A stretch of DNA of 64,000 nt from DATFVA01 sp963743325 (GTDB lineage Bacteria > Bacteroidota > Ignavibacteria > Ignavibacteriales > Ignavibacteriaceae), in contig CAVUOZ010000006.1 of assembly GCA_963743325.1 (NCBI GenBank), positions 80,198 through 144,197 of the forward strand, written 5' to 3'. The translations under genes and the position numbers were made by a program. Shown here piece by piece: positions 20,453 through 29,267 of the stretch. The notes under the pieces were generated by a model, which ran no database searches, was not told the DNA's origin, and saw only the letters and a program-made list of their open reading frames with translations. Each line of letters opens with the position of its first letter. Position 1 is the first letter of the stretch.

Positions 20453-21481
20453 ATGAGAAAATCCGGCACAACTAGTCCAGAAATTAATGATTCTGAAAAG
20501 CAGATTGAACAGACGTTAAGACCAAAGAAACTGTCTGATTTTAAGGGACAGAGTAAAATTACAGACAATCTCAATGTTTTCATATCAGCCGCCTGCAAGA
20601 GAGATGAAGCCCTGGATCACGTTTTGTTAACAGGACCTCCGGGATTGGGAAAGACAACACTTGCGCATATTGTTGCTCATGAAATGGGCGTTAAGCTTAA
20701 AATAACTTCAGGACCTGTTTTGGAGAAACCCGGCGACCTGGCAGGTATACTGACCAATCTAGAAGAAAAATCTGTCTTATTTATTGATGAAATTCACCGT
20801 TTAAGCCCTGTTATAGAGGAATATCTTTATTCCGCAATGGAAGATTACAAGCTCGATATTCTGATTGATACAGGACCTAATGCAAGATCAGTCCAGATAA
20901 GTCTGCCTAAATATACTCTTGTAGGTGCAACTACACGGGCCGGAATGCTTTCCTCACCATTAAGGGACCGTTTTGGAATTAAATTCAGATTGGATTATTA
21001 TGATTCAGAAACGCTTCACTCTATTGTGCAGCGTTCTTCAAAAATACTAAACCTTAAAATTGAAAAAGATGCAGCAATGGAAATTGCAAAAAGATCAAGA
21101 GGTACCCCGCGTATCGCAAACAGGCTGCTTCGCAGAACCAGGGACTTTGCAGACTATGATGATAAGAAGACCGTTGATGTTGAAACGGCAAAGAAAGCAC
21201 TAAAAGCTCTTGAAGTTGATGAATACGGACTTGATGAAATGGATAAAGAAATTATTCTTGCGATTATTGAAAAATACAAAGGCGGCCCGGTAGGCCTTAG
21301 CACATTGGCGGTTGCGGTGAATGAGGATGCCGGAACAATTGAAGAAGTTTATGAACCATTTTTAATTCAACAGGGATTTATCCAAAGAACACCCCGGGGA
21401 AGAGAAGCCACATCTCTTGCTTATAAAAGATTCGGGAAAACCAAATTTAATGCAGGTAAAACTGATTCCTTGTTTGAATAG
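20453..21481 (+). CDS. ruvB: Holliday junction branch migration helicase RuvB
   Basis: RuvB is the hexameric AAA+ motor that, with RuvA, drives branch migration at Holliday junctions. The 342-residue protein has LRPKKLSDFKGQ, Walker A GPPGLGKTTLAH, Walker B LFIDEIHRL, sensor 1 VGATTRAGMLSSPLRDRFG and the C-terminal winged helix (IEEVYEPFLIQQGFIQRTPRGR). It is coupled to the upstream membrane acyltransferase. ruvA and ruvC are not in the window. Confidence 0.97.
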   Translation: MRKSGTTSPEINDSEKQIEQTLRPKKLSDFKGQSKITDNLNVFISAACKRDEALDHVLLTGPPGLGKTTLAHIVAHEMGVKLKITSGPVLEKPGDLAGILTNLEEKSVLFIDEIHRLSPVIEEYLYSAMEDYKLDILIDTGPNARSVQISLPKYTLVGATTRAGMLSSPLRDRFGIKFRLDYYDSETLHSIVQRSSKILNLKIEKDAAMEIAKRSRGTPRIANRLLRRTRDFADYDDKKTVDVETAKKALKALEVDEYGLDEMDKEIILAIIEKYKGGPVGLSTLAVAVNEDAGTIEEVYEPFLIQQGFIQRTPRGREATSLAYKRFGKTKFNAGKTDSLFE

Positions 21482-21495
21482 CGGGAGAAGAAAAA

Positions 21496-23391
21496 ATGAA
21501 AACTGTTCTGAATTATTCTGTCTTATTTTTAATTCTTTTTCTCTGTACTGATTATTCTGCAGCTCAGGAGGAATTCATCCCAAGGAATATCCAGAAAGCT
21601 TATGAGAAAGGAACACGGTCACTTGATGGAACTCCGGGGCCAAATTACTGGCAGAACTCATCCGATTATAAGATAAAAGCTGATTTCAATCCTGCAAAAA
21701 AATTGCTTAACGGCACGGAGAAAATTGTTTATCATAATAATAGTCCCGATACACTTGATAGAATTGTAATAAGATTATACCAAAACCTGAACAAGAAAAA
21801 CTCGGCGAGAAATTTTGATATCAGTTCAGACCTTATAACTGATGGAATAACGATCACAAGATTAACGCTTAATAATAAGAAAATGGATTTAAGCGACACT
21901 AAAAAATATGCGGCAACCGGAACACTTTTTATTATCAGTATTAAAGACAAACCTGCTCCTCCACATTCTGATATTACAATGGAGATCGACTGGAACTTTA
22001 CTCTTCCCAACACGGAGAATATAAGAATGGGATCCTACGATTCAACATCTTTTTTAATAGGATACTGGTATCCCCAGGTAGCAGTATATGATGATATAGA
22101 CGGATGGGATATGATTCCTTATACAGGATTGCAGGAGTTTTATAATGATTTTTCAAACTATGATATTGAATTTACTGTACCGAATAATTTTGCTGTATGG
22201 GGCACAGGAATTCTTCAGAATCCGGAGGAAATCTTTACTAAAGATTATTTAAAGAAATATCAATCCGCATTCAGTAGTGACAGCATCATAAAAATTATTT
22301 CAAAAGATGATGCCGGGAAACAGGTTTTTAAAAAAGATAAGCCGTTGAATACATGGAAGTATAAAGCTGAAAATATTACTGATGTGGTTTACGGAACCAG
22401 CGATCATTATTTATGGGATGCTGCAAGTCTTGAAGTGGAAACGGGAAGAAGAGTCTACATTGCAGCCGTATATAAAAAAGAATCCAAAGATTTTTATGAT
22501 GTTGTAAAAATTGCCAGGCAGTGTATTCAATATTTTTCAACGGAGATGCCGGCTGTGCCATTTCCGTTTCCTTCTTTCACTGTTTTTAATGGTTCGGGAG
22601 GGATGGAATTCCCCATGCTCATAAATGATGGAAGTACAGAATCTTACAAAAGTGTGATCGGATTAACCTCACATGAAAATGCTCATGAGTACTTTCCTTT
22701 TTATATAGGGACCAATGAACAGAAATATGCCTGGATGGATGAAGGCTGGGCCGTCTTTCTTCCTACCGATCTGGAGTTGAAACTGTTAAAAGACAGAAGA
22801 AGAATAGAAATGTCAGCTAAAGACTTCAGCATCTCTGCAGGTACCGAAAATGATATTCCTTTATCTGTGACAACGGATAATTTGAGTTACAGACCTTACA
22901 GACTTGCCTCATATACACGTCCGGGACTTTCATATCTTTTTCTCAGAGATGCCCTGGGAATTGAAAAGTTTATGGAAGCTTTAAACTCTTTTATGAAGTA
23001 CTGGCATGATAAACACCCCATTCCCTTTGATTATTTTTTCACATTCAATAAAGTTGCCGGAAAGAATCTATTATGGTTCTGGAAGCCGTGGTATTTTTCC
23101 CGGGATTATGCTGATCTTGGAATAAATAATGTTGTCTCGGGTCCTCAAAAACTTACGGTGGAAATTATAAAAACCGGAAAGGTTCCGGTGCCTGTAAACC
23201 TGGTATATTATTATTCAGACGGAACTAAAGATTCAGTATATAAATCGACTTCCGTCTGGGAAAATACTGATACTGTAAAAATCGATTTTAAGCCGGCAAA
23301 AACCGTAACAAAAGTTGAACTCGGAGCTCCATATATACCAGACAGCAACCCCGGGAATAATTTTTATGAAATTGAAAAAAATCCTGAGTAA
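21496..23391 (+). CDS. Exported M1 family metallopeptidase
   Basis: A 631-residue gluzincin-type peptidase with a signal peptide (LNYSVLFLILFLCTDYSAAQ). The M1 features are the exopeptidase-like GGMEFPM near residue 371, zinc motif HENAH at about 392-396, and the downstream Glu ligand in WMDEGWAVFLP. The N-terminal half is the M1 beta-saddle. It probably trims peptides in the periplasm or outside the cell. A GGGAGAAG lies before the ATG, 14 bases after ruvB. The C-terminal beta domain shows no T9SS sorting tail. Confidence 0.92.
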   Translation: MKTVLNYSVLFLILFLCTDYSAAQEEFIPRNIQKAYEKGTRSLDGTPGPNYWQNSSDYKIKADFNPAKKLLNGTEKIVYHNNSPDTLDRIVIRLYQNLNKKNSARNFDISSDLITDGITITRLTLNNKKMDLSDTKKYAATGTLFIISIKDKPAPPHSDITMEIDWNFTLPNTENIRMGSYDSTSFLIGYWYPQVAVYDDIDGWDMIPYTGLQEFYNDFSNYDIEFTVPNNFAVWGTGILQNPEEIFTKDYLKKYQSAFSSDSIIKIISKDDAGKQVFKKDKPLNTWKYKAENITDVVYGTSDHYLWDAASLEVETGRRVYIAAVYKKESKDFYDVVKIARQCIQYFSTEMPAVPFPFPSFTVFNGSGGMEFPMLINDGSTESYKSVIGLTSHENAHEYFPFYIGTNEQKYAWMDEGWAVFLPTDLELKLLKDRRRIEMSAKDFSISAGTENDIPLSVTTDNLSYRPYRLASYTRPGLSYLFLRDALGIEKFMEALNSFMKYWHDKHPIPFDYFFTFNKVAGKNLLWFWKPWYFSRDYADLGINNVVSGPQKLTVEIIKTGKVPVPVNLVYYYSDGTKDSVYKSTSVWENTDTVKIDFKPAKTVTKVELGAPYIPDSNPGNNFYEIEKNPE

Positions 23392-23450
23392 TATACCTTT
23401 TTGAATTCCCGGGAATTATCAACACAGGAAATTTAGTAACCTGTACATTT

Positions 23451-23475
23451 CCCCGGTTAATCCGGGGTTTTTATT
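23451..23475 (+). terminator. Rho-independent terminator after the M1 peptidase
   Basis: CCCCGG (23451-23456) pairs with CCGGGG (23462-23467) across a TTAAT loop and is followed by TTTTTATT. It lies 60 bases past the peptidase stop, closing the acyltransferase-ruvB-peptidase unit. Confidence 0.8.
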
Positions 23476-23995
23476 GTAAATCGTAACTATTTACCCTTTC
23501 TACCCGGGACAATACCCGTCCTATGATTTTAATGATAATTCAAAGAATAAACCCGGGAACGGGATATAATTAACAAATCTAAAAGAGTGTTTCTGAAGCG
23601 TATGTAAAACCCGTTTTTAGAGCTGTAATTAGATAAATAAAGAAAGGGTATCGACATTTAAGAGTACTTTAATTAATGATAATTTAACATTGAAATAAGC
23701 ATTTTTTATTTGACTGTAATAAAAATATTAGCATATTAGAAATTCTGAATTTTGTCACTGCAAGTATTGGTCTGGTCGGAGGTGCGGAATAGGCACTGTG
23801 CTGATTTGGTACCGTGGGCTGACAATATGGCATGAAGAGGGACTGCTTATTCTTAAATATGTATTTGCCGTCCTGGTAATGTAGAACATACGTGCAGCGA
23901 TCCGTGAAGTAATCTATTAAAAACAGCCTGATATTCCCGTGAAGTGATTTTTGAATTTCCCGGAATTAAATTGGCAGAAGATTTCCAGAATATAA
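23476..23995. other. 520-base region with no recognised gene, before pstB
   Basis: No reading frame of convincing length or content is found in any frame. The first half is AT-rich. From about 23755 to 23930 the sequence is distinctly richer in G and C than typical intergenic DNA here, which could mean a structured leader, a small RNA or a decayed gene. No clear run of TGTTAA repeats like that at 31474 was found. Confidence 0.4.
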
Positions 23996-24754
23996 ATGAA
24001 AGAAGTAAAAATTTGCGTTAAAAACCTGAACTTGTTCTACGGGACCAAACAGGCGCTAAAAAATATTTCGATGGATATTCCTGCCAATAGAGTTACAGCC
24101 TTTATTGGTCCCAGCGGATGTGGAAAATCGACTTTTATAAGGTCAATAAACAGAATGAATGATTTGATTGACGGTGTCAGGATCAGCGGTGAGATTCTTA
24201 TTGACGATAAAAATATTTATGCAAAGGATGTCGATGTGGTAAATCTCCGGAGAAGTATAGGAATGGTATTCCAGAAATCAAATCTTTTTCCTATGACGAT
24301 TTATGAAAACCTCGTCTTTGGCATAAAATTAAACGGTACAAGGAATAAAAAAATACTTGATTCAATTGTCAACCGGTCATTAACACAGGCGGCTTTGATC
24401 GATGAGGTGAAAGACCGGCTGCATTCACCGGCACTTAGTCTATCAGGGGGACAGCAGCAGAGATTGTGTATAGCCCGTACTCTTGCTATTGAACCTGAAA
24501 TTGTTTTAATGGATGAACCTGCAAGTGCCCTGGATCCGCTATCTACAGCAAAGATTGAAGAACTTATCCATGATCTTAAAAAGAATTATACAATTGTTAT
24601 TGTTACACACAACATGCAGCAGGCTGCAAGGGTTAGTGACAATACCGCTTTCTTTTATCTCGGCGAATTAATAGAATATGATAAAACCAGCAGAGTGTTT
24701 ACCAAACCTGTTAAAAAACAAACTGAAGATTATGTTACAGGACGGTTTGGTTAA
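23996..24754 (+). CDS. pstB: Phosphate ABC transporter ATPase PstB (copy 1)
   Basis: PstB powers high-affinity phosphate import through PstCA. The 252-residue protein has NLNLFYGTKQALKNISMDI, Walker A GPSGCGKST, the PstB-type RSINRMNDL, signature LSGGQQQRL, Walker B IVLMDEPASALDP and switch VTHNMQQAARVSD. It is followed by phoU after 35 bases. A second, similar pstB lies in the main pst operon; this one is not next to permease genes, so it may serve with PhoU in signalling or be a spare ATPase. Confidence 0.95.
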   Translation: MKEVKICVKNLNLFYGTKQALKNISMDIPANRVTAFIGPSGCGKSTFIRSINRMNDLIDGVRISGEILIDDKNIYAKDVDVVNLRRSIGMVFQKSNLFPMTIYENLVFGIKLNGTRNKKILDSIVNRSLTQAALIDEVKDRLHSPALSLSGGQQQRLCIARTLAIEPEIVLMDEPASALDPLSTAKIEELIHDLKKNYTIVIVTHNMQQAARVSDNTAFFYLGELIEYDKTSRVFTKPVKKQTEDYVTGRFG

Positions 24755-24789
24755 TTCGAACTTATTATCAACAGAAGGAGTCAGGAAAA

Positions 24790-25497
24790 ATGGAACGCCA
24801 GTTTGAAGTTCAGATAGAAAAATTAAAAACCCGGCTTATAAAAATGTGCAGTCTTGTCGATGAACAGGTTGAGCTGGCGTTAAAAGCTTTAGAAGAAGAA
24901 AATACAGAATTGGCTGATCTTGTTATTGAAAGAGATACCAAAGTTGATAAATTCGATGTTAAGATTGAAAAAATATGCCAGAAAATATTTGCCTTAAGCC
25001 AGCCTGTAGCGATGGATCTGAGACTGATTATGTCGGCTCTGACCATCGATACTAATCTTGAAAGAATAGGGGATCTGGCGGTCAATATTGCTGAGACCGT
25101 GAAAGAATATAAAAAGAAACCGGAATTCTACAACAAAACCCACATACAGGAAATGTCTCAAATTTCCCGGGAAATGATAAAAAATGCTATCGATGCTTTT
25201 ATAGGCGGGGATGCACAGCTTGCAAAAAAAGTGATTGAAACAGATGATAAGGTTGATGAGCTCAATGCGTGGAACCATTCTGTATTAAAAGAAGTAATGA
25301 AAGAAAAGCCTGAAAACGTTGAACCCGGTGTTGCACTGCTGGTAATTTCACGGCATCTGGAACGACTGGCTGATCATGCTACTAACATTGCCGAGGATGT
25401 TTATTTTATTGTAGAAGCACAGATGATTAAACATAAGTATGAGAAATTATTCTTTAATGATGAAGACGAAGGGGAAGAAGATACTGCTACTGAGTAA
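24790..25497 (+). CDS. phoU: Phosphate signalling protein PhoU
   Basis: PhoU links Pst transport activity to the phosphate two-component system and dampens it when phosphate is plentiful. The 235-residue chain has two three-helix PhoU repeats (about 12-100 and 115-215), with E/D-x-x-x-D metal-type motifs (RDTKVDKFDVKIEK, ETDDKVDELNAWNH) and the repeat signature LERIGDLAVNIAE / LERLADHATNIAED. An AAGGAG precedes the ATG. Its stop directly abuts the stop of the convergent TetR gene. Confidence 0.95.
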   Translation: MERQFEVQIEKLKTRLIKMCSLVDEQVELALKALEEENTELADLVIERDTKVDKFDVKIEKICQKIFALSQPVAMDLRLIMSALTIDTNLERIGDLAVNIAETVKEYKKKPEFYNKTHIQEMSQISREMIKNAIDAFIGGDAQLAKKVIETDDKVDELNAWNHSVLKEVMKEKPENVEPGVALLVISRHLERLADHATNIAEDVYFIVEAQMIKHKYEKLFFNDEDEGEEDTATE

Positions 25498-26073
25498 TTA
25501 ATCGGGCAGAACATTTTCAATAAAAATGTTAAGCAGTTCTTTGGATATTACCTGATCATGGTTCATTATTTGATTTAATTTAGTGCCGAATAACCATCCC
25601 CAGCTTGTTACCACGATCATTACAGGAAGGGAAGGTACTGCTTTCATTTCTTTCTTTCTGTTTGCAGGATTTAAGGCCAGCTCTAAAATTAATTCTTCCT
25701 TCCTTAACATTGATTTAAGTATATCTTTTTCCTTCTCAAAGGTGTTATCCTTCATTAAAAGAAGAAATAAATCATAAAGTAATTTGTATTTCTGATCGAT
25801 TGTCTCCTTACTATTAAAGTATGAATTAATTCTTTCACGCAATGGGATTTCTTCATTCTCAAAAATTAATTTTACTTCCTCAAGGTACTGATCGCTTTCC
25901 CATTCAATCGACCTGTAAAAGAGTGCATCCTTTGAAACAAAGTAATGGTAAATAGTAGCTTTACCAATTCTTAAATCACGGGCAATTTCATCCAGAGTGG
26001 TTTTCCCCAATCCATGTTTAGAAAAGCGTTTTACAGCAGCTTTAATTATTTGAGATTTTCTTTCCTTTTCCAA
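25498..26073 (-). CDS. TetR/AcrR family transcriptional regulator
   Basis: The 191-residue protein has an N-terminal TetR helix-turn-helix (about 8-54: IIKAAVKRFSKHGLGKTTL, DEIARDLRIGKATIYHYFVS, KDALFYRSIE) and a helical ligand-binding C-terminus unlike any family known to me. It points toward phoU and ends exactly where phoU ends. No efflux or enzyme gene is beside it, so the target is unknown; it may repress itself from the 494-base upstream region, which carries palindromic sites. Confidence 0.88.
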   Translation of the reverse strand: MEKERKSQIIKAAVKRFSKHGLGKTTLDEIARDLRIGKATIYHYFVSKDALFYRSIEWESDQYLEEVKLIFENEEIPLRERINSYFNSKETIDQKYKLLYDLFLLLMKDNTFEKEKDILKSMLRKEELILELALNPANRKKEMKAVPSLPVMIVVTSWGWLFGTKLNQIMNHDQVISKELLNIFIENVLPD

Positions 26074-26360
26074 ATACGAAGACCTGAAAATTCAACCGGT
26101 AAAAGATAGTAATTATCTTAATAAAAATAGTGAATACCATGAATTTTTTTATACAATAGAGGGAAACCGGAATCAGCTCCTTTTATTAAATTCGGGTAGT
26201 ATTGAATATTTAACAGAATTGAACCAATAAAAATTTATTGGAAATTTTGGTCGCCTTGCCGGAAGAAAATGTCGCTTTTAAAATAGCTTGTTCAAAATTA
26301 TTTCTGAAGATTTACGCTCAATAGAAGATTATACTGCAGGCTGAAAGTTCCGGTTATTTA

Positions 26361-26512
26361 TGACAAAATGGCAAAAATGGTGACAGGGATGTAAATGGAG
26401 CGGAGATAGACGACTCTGGGACGACTCAGATACGAGAGAGTAATGATTACAGAAATTGTTGAAATCGACATTTTGATGGTATGAAAATTTCCGCAGCATG
26501 ACAAAATGTCAT
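26361..26512. promoter_or_regulatory. TGACAAAATGNCA elements in the 494-base TetR-pstB gap
   Basis: The region 26074-26567 has no gene. It holds TGACAAAATGGCA at 26361-26373, matching the element upstream of hsp20 (GACAAAATGGCA at 16066), and a near-palindrome ATGACA-AAA-TGTCAT at 26498-26512. A further GACAAAAT is at about 26532. The sites are 290-440 bases upstream of the TetR start and downstream of pstB. Binding by a regulator is an inference. Confidence 0.4.
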
Positions 26513-26567
26513 ACATTTATTTATATACCAGACAAAATAAGCAGTTAATTTTAAATGATAAATAGAA

Positions 26568-27374
26568 TTAACCGAATCTTCCCGTAATGTAATCTTCGGT
26601 TTGTTTTTTGGAAGGGTCAGTAAAAATCTTACCGGTTTTATCATACTCAATCAGTTCCCCCATATAAAAGAATGCAGTATGATCACTTACTCTTGCAGCC
26701 TGCTGCATATTATGAGTAACTATTACGATAGTATAGCTCTGCTTCAGTTCATATATCAATTCTTCAATCTTTGCAGTTGATAGGGGATCGAGTGCACTCG
26801 CGGGTTCATCCATTAAAATTACTTCCGGTTCAACGGCCAGGGTGCGTGCGATACAAAGCCTTTGCTGCTGTCCACCCGAAAGATCAGCCCCGGGATGTTT
26901 AAGGATATCTTTAACTTCATCCCATAGAGCAGCCTGCATCAGACTTTTTTCAATTATCTCGCTTAATTTTTTCTTATTGTGAAATCCATTTAATCTTAAA
27001 CCTGCGGTAACGTTATCTGCAATCGACATTGTCGGAAAAGGATTTGGTTTCTGGAAAATCATTCCGACTTTCTTTCTAAGCCATACCGGGTCATGCTTCA
27101 TAACTTCTTCATCATCAAGCAGGACTTTACCCTGTATTGTTCCGCCGACTTCTTCATGCATTCTGTTAAGGCAACGTAAAAAAGTAGATTTGCCGCAGCC
27201 GGAAGGGCCGATAATCGCAAGCACCTTATTCTTTGGAATTGTCAAAGATATATTTTTTAATGCATGAACTTTTGAGAAATAAGCATTAAGATTCTGCGTT
27301 TCAATTCTTATCCTTTTTGAACCGTGACTATCCGGTTTAGCACTTTTCATTATATTTACTTCAGTTTCATTCAT
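26568..27374 (-). CDS. pstB: Phosphate ABC transporter ATPase PstB (copy 2, pst operon)
   Basis: The 268-residue ATPase closes the minus-strand pst operon. The motifs are complete: GPSGCGKSTFLRCLNRMHEE, FQKPNPFPTMSIADNV (Q-loop), LSGGQQQRLC, VILMDEPASALDP, VTHNMQQAARVSDHTAFFYMGELIEYD. The Q-loop QKPNPFP is the PstB standard, whereas copy 1 has QKSNLFP. The chain is longer at the N-terminus than usual; an internal ATG (MKSAKP, residue 9) is an alternative start. It lies 12 bases after pstA. Confidence 0.95.
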   Translation of the reverse strand: MNETEVNIMKSAKPDSHGSKRIRIETQNLNAYFSKVHALKNISLTIPKNKVLAIIGPSGCGKSTFLRCLNRMHEEVGGTIQGKVLLDDEEVMKHDPVWLRKKVGMIFQKPNPFPTMSIADNVTAGLRLNGFHNKKKLSEIIEKSLMQAALWDEVKDILKHPGADLSGGQQQRLCIARTLAVEPEVILMDEPASALDPLSTAKIEELIYELKQSYTIVIVTHNMQQAARVSDHTAFFYMGELIEYDKTGKIFTDPSKKQTEDYITGRFG

Positions 27375-27386
27375 TAACCGGATCCT

Positions 27387-28190
27387 TTAAGCATATTTTC
27401 TTTTTCTTGTAACAAACCTGAATAAGATATTAATTATCGAAACGAGTATAATAAGTACAAGCGCAGCAGCCCATGCCTGCCTGTTCCAGTCATCGAAAGG
27501 TGCTTTCGCATAATCATAAATAAATACGGTAAGGGAAGCGATCGGCTGATCGAGCTGGGTTGACCAGAACCGGTTTCCCAATGCAGTAAAAAGTAACGGA
27601 GCTGTCTCGCCGGCCACTCTTGCAATCGATAGTAGTATTCCTGTAAATATACCTTTAAATGCGGCGGGCAATACTATAAATAAGGTTGTTTTCCACCTTG
27701 GGATTCCCAGACCCGAGAGCTGCTTCGCGATATGAATGAGGAATCAGATTCATCATTTCCTCAGTTGTACGCGTTATGAGCGGCATCATTAAAATACCCA
27801 GGGCAAAACCGCCCGCAATAGCTGAGAATCTTCTCATTGGCAGTACGACAATAATATACGCGACAACTCCTATCACAATTGAAGGAATACCATTGAGAAC
27901 TTCTGCTAAAAACCTTACAGTACGTGCAAACCAGGAGGAACTATTTTCGGATAAATATATACCCGATAAAATTCCAACAGGCAGCCCAATCGCGCTGGCA
28001 AGAGCGATTAATATTCCCGTCCCTGCAAGTGCGTTTGCCATTCCTCCGCCCGCTTCGCCTGCAGGTTTAGGCATCTGTGTAAAAAAGTTCCAGTTTATGG
28101 ATGATAGTCCCTGTGAGATTGTATAGAAGAGTATCATGAATAATGGTATTATAGCAATTACAAAACAAACAATGCTCAAAAAATTATCAT
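27387..28190 (-). CDS. pstA: Phosphate ABC transporter permease PstA (frameshifted)
   Basis: PstA is one of the two channel subunits of the Pst importer. Two frames together give a full PstA of about 265 residues with six membrane spans. The break is at CCC 27712-27714 (plus strand): removing one base makes the chain read SYREAALGLGIPRWKTTLF, the conserved cytoplasmic loop, and run on into LPAAFKGIFTGILLS. The N-terminal frame starts at TTG 28179; an ATG at 28190 would be in frame if one T were restored in the run beside it. It follows pstC closely and precedes pstB by 12 bases. A homopolymer error is more likely than gene loss. Confidence 0.87.
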
Positions 28191-28200
28191 TGCTGAGCTT

Positions 28201-29219
28201 TTAATTTTTCTGCCAGCGGTAATATAGTTTACCCGAATCATAATAACCTTTAACATATTTTTTAGTCACACTCCAGACAATTAATCTTGCAATTGAATTT
28301 AAGTATTACAGTTAATACAAAGAGCAACAAAGCAATTTCAATCAAGAGAACTAAGATAAAATTACTCGTTGCTTCGGTAAATTCATTTGCAAGTAACACT
28401 TGCCATCGTATGGCCGGGATCAAATAAGTGAACATGAAATATCTGGGCTGATTTCCGATTACCATTGTAACAGCCATTGTTTCACCGACAGCCCTACCGA
28501 GTCCTAATAAAGCGTAGCTCCGAATATTCCGGATTTTGCTCCTGTTAGAACTACTTTTGACTACTTCCCATTTTGTAGCACCAAGTGCGTATGCAGCTTC
28601 ACGCTGGGCATCGGGTATTGATTTCATAATATCTCTGGAGATTGAAGTAACAATTGGTAATATCATTATGGTTAGGATCAATGCAGCAGCAAGCATTCCA
28701 AATCCATAAGGAGGTACCTTTAAATAAAAATATAAAACCCAGATGTATCACCAAGAAAAGGCTCAACTGTTTTTCTTATCCATGGAGTCATTACAAAAAT
28801 TCCAAATAGTCCGTAAACTATACTCGGAATTGCTGCAAGGAGTTCCACTAGAACCGACATCGGCTGTTCAAGCCATTTAGGCGCAAACTCCGAAAGAAAT
28901 ATGGCAATACCGACGCTGAGGGGTAAAGCAATAAACAGTGCTATAAGAGAAGAATACAGAGTCCCAAAAATAAACGGTAAAGCACCAAAATTGTCCTGGA
29001 CAGGATCCCATTCCTGGCTTGTTATGAATCCCCACCCGAATTTTTCGATGGATGGCAATTGATTCTACTGAGCATTTCAAAGACCATGATTAAAACAAGT
29101 GAAAGCAGGATAAAGGCAAAGAACCTGGTTATATTTTCAAATATCAAATCACCGATGTTTCTACCGGATGTACTCAATTTAAAATACCGAAACAGCAGGC
29201 GATGAAACTTTTGCATCAT
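28201..29219 (-). CDS. pstC: Phosphate ABC transporter permease PstC (multiple frameshifts)
   Basis: PstC is the other Pst channel subunit. Parts of one protein appear in order in different frames: a cytoplasmic N-terminus (from ATG 29219), LPSIEKFGWGFITSQEWDPV, GIFVMTPWIRKTVEPFLGD, YFYLKVPPYGFGML, LPIVTSISRDIMKSIPD, VVLTGAKSGIFGATLLGLG and an end at 28201 with SIARLIVWSVTKKYVKG. At least five one-base indels are needed, near 29058, 28730, 28556, 28510 and 28299, each in or beside a short homopolymer. Every segment matches the family well, so the protein is probably intact in the organism. Confidence 0.85.
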
Positions 29220-29229
29220 CGGCCTGCTG
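29193..29229 (-). other. Hairpin enclosing the pstC start codon
   Basis: CAGCAGGCGATGA (29193-29205) can pair with TCATCGGCCTGCTG (29216-29229) with one bulged base. In the minus-strand mRNA the pstC ATG ATG falls within this structure, just after the pstS stop at 29268. Such a hairpin could keep PstC synthesis below that of the abundant binding protein PstS; that role is inferred. Confidence 0.5.
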
Positions 29230-29267
29230 TAATTTTTCGTTCTTGTAATCTTTATTTCTAAATAGCA

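Noticed and set aside
20089..20598. 169-residue minus-strand frame across the acyltransferase-ruvB junction
   Set aside because: Antisense shadow; both plus-strand genes are complete and coupled.
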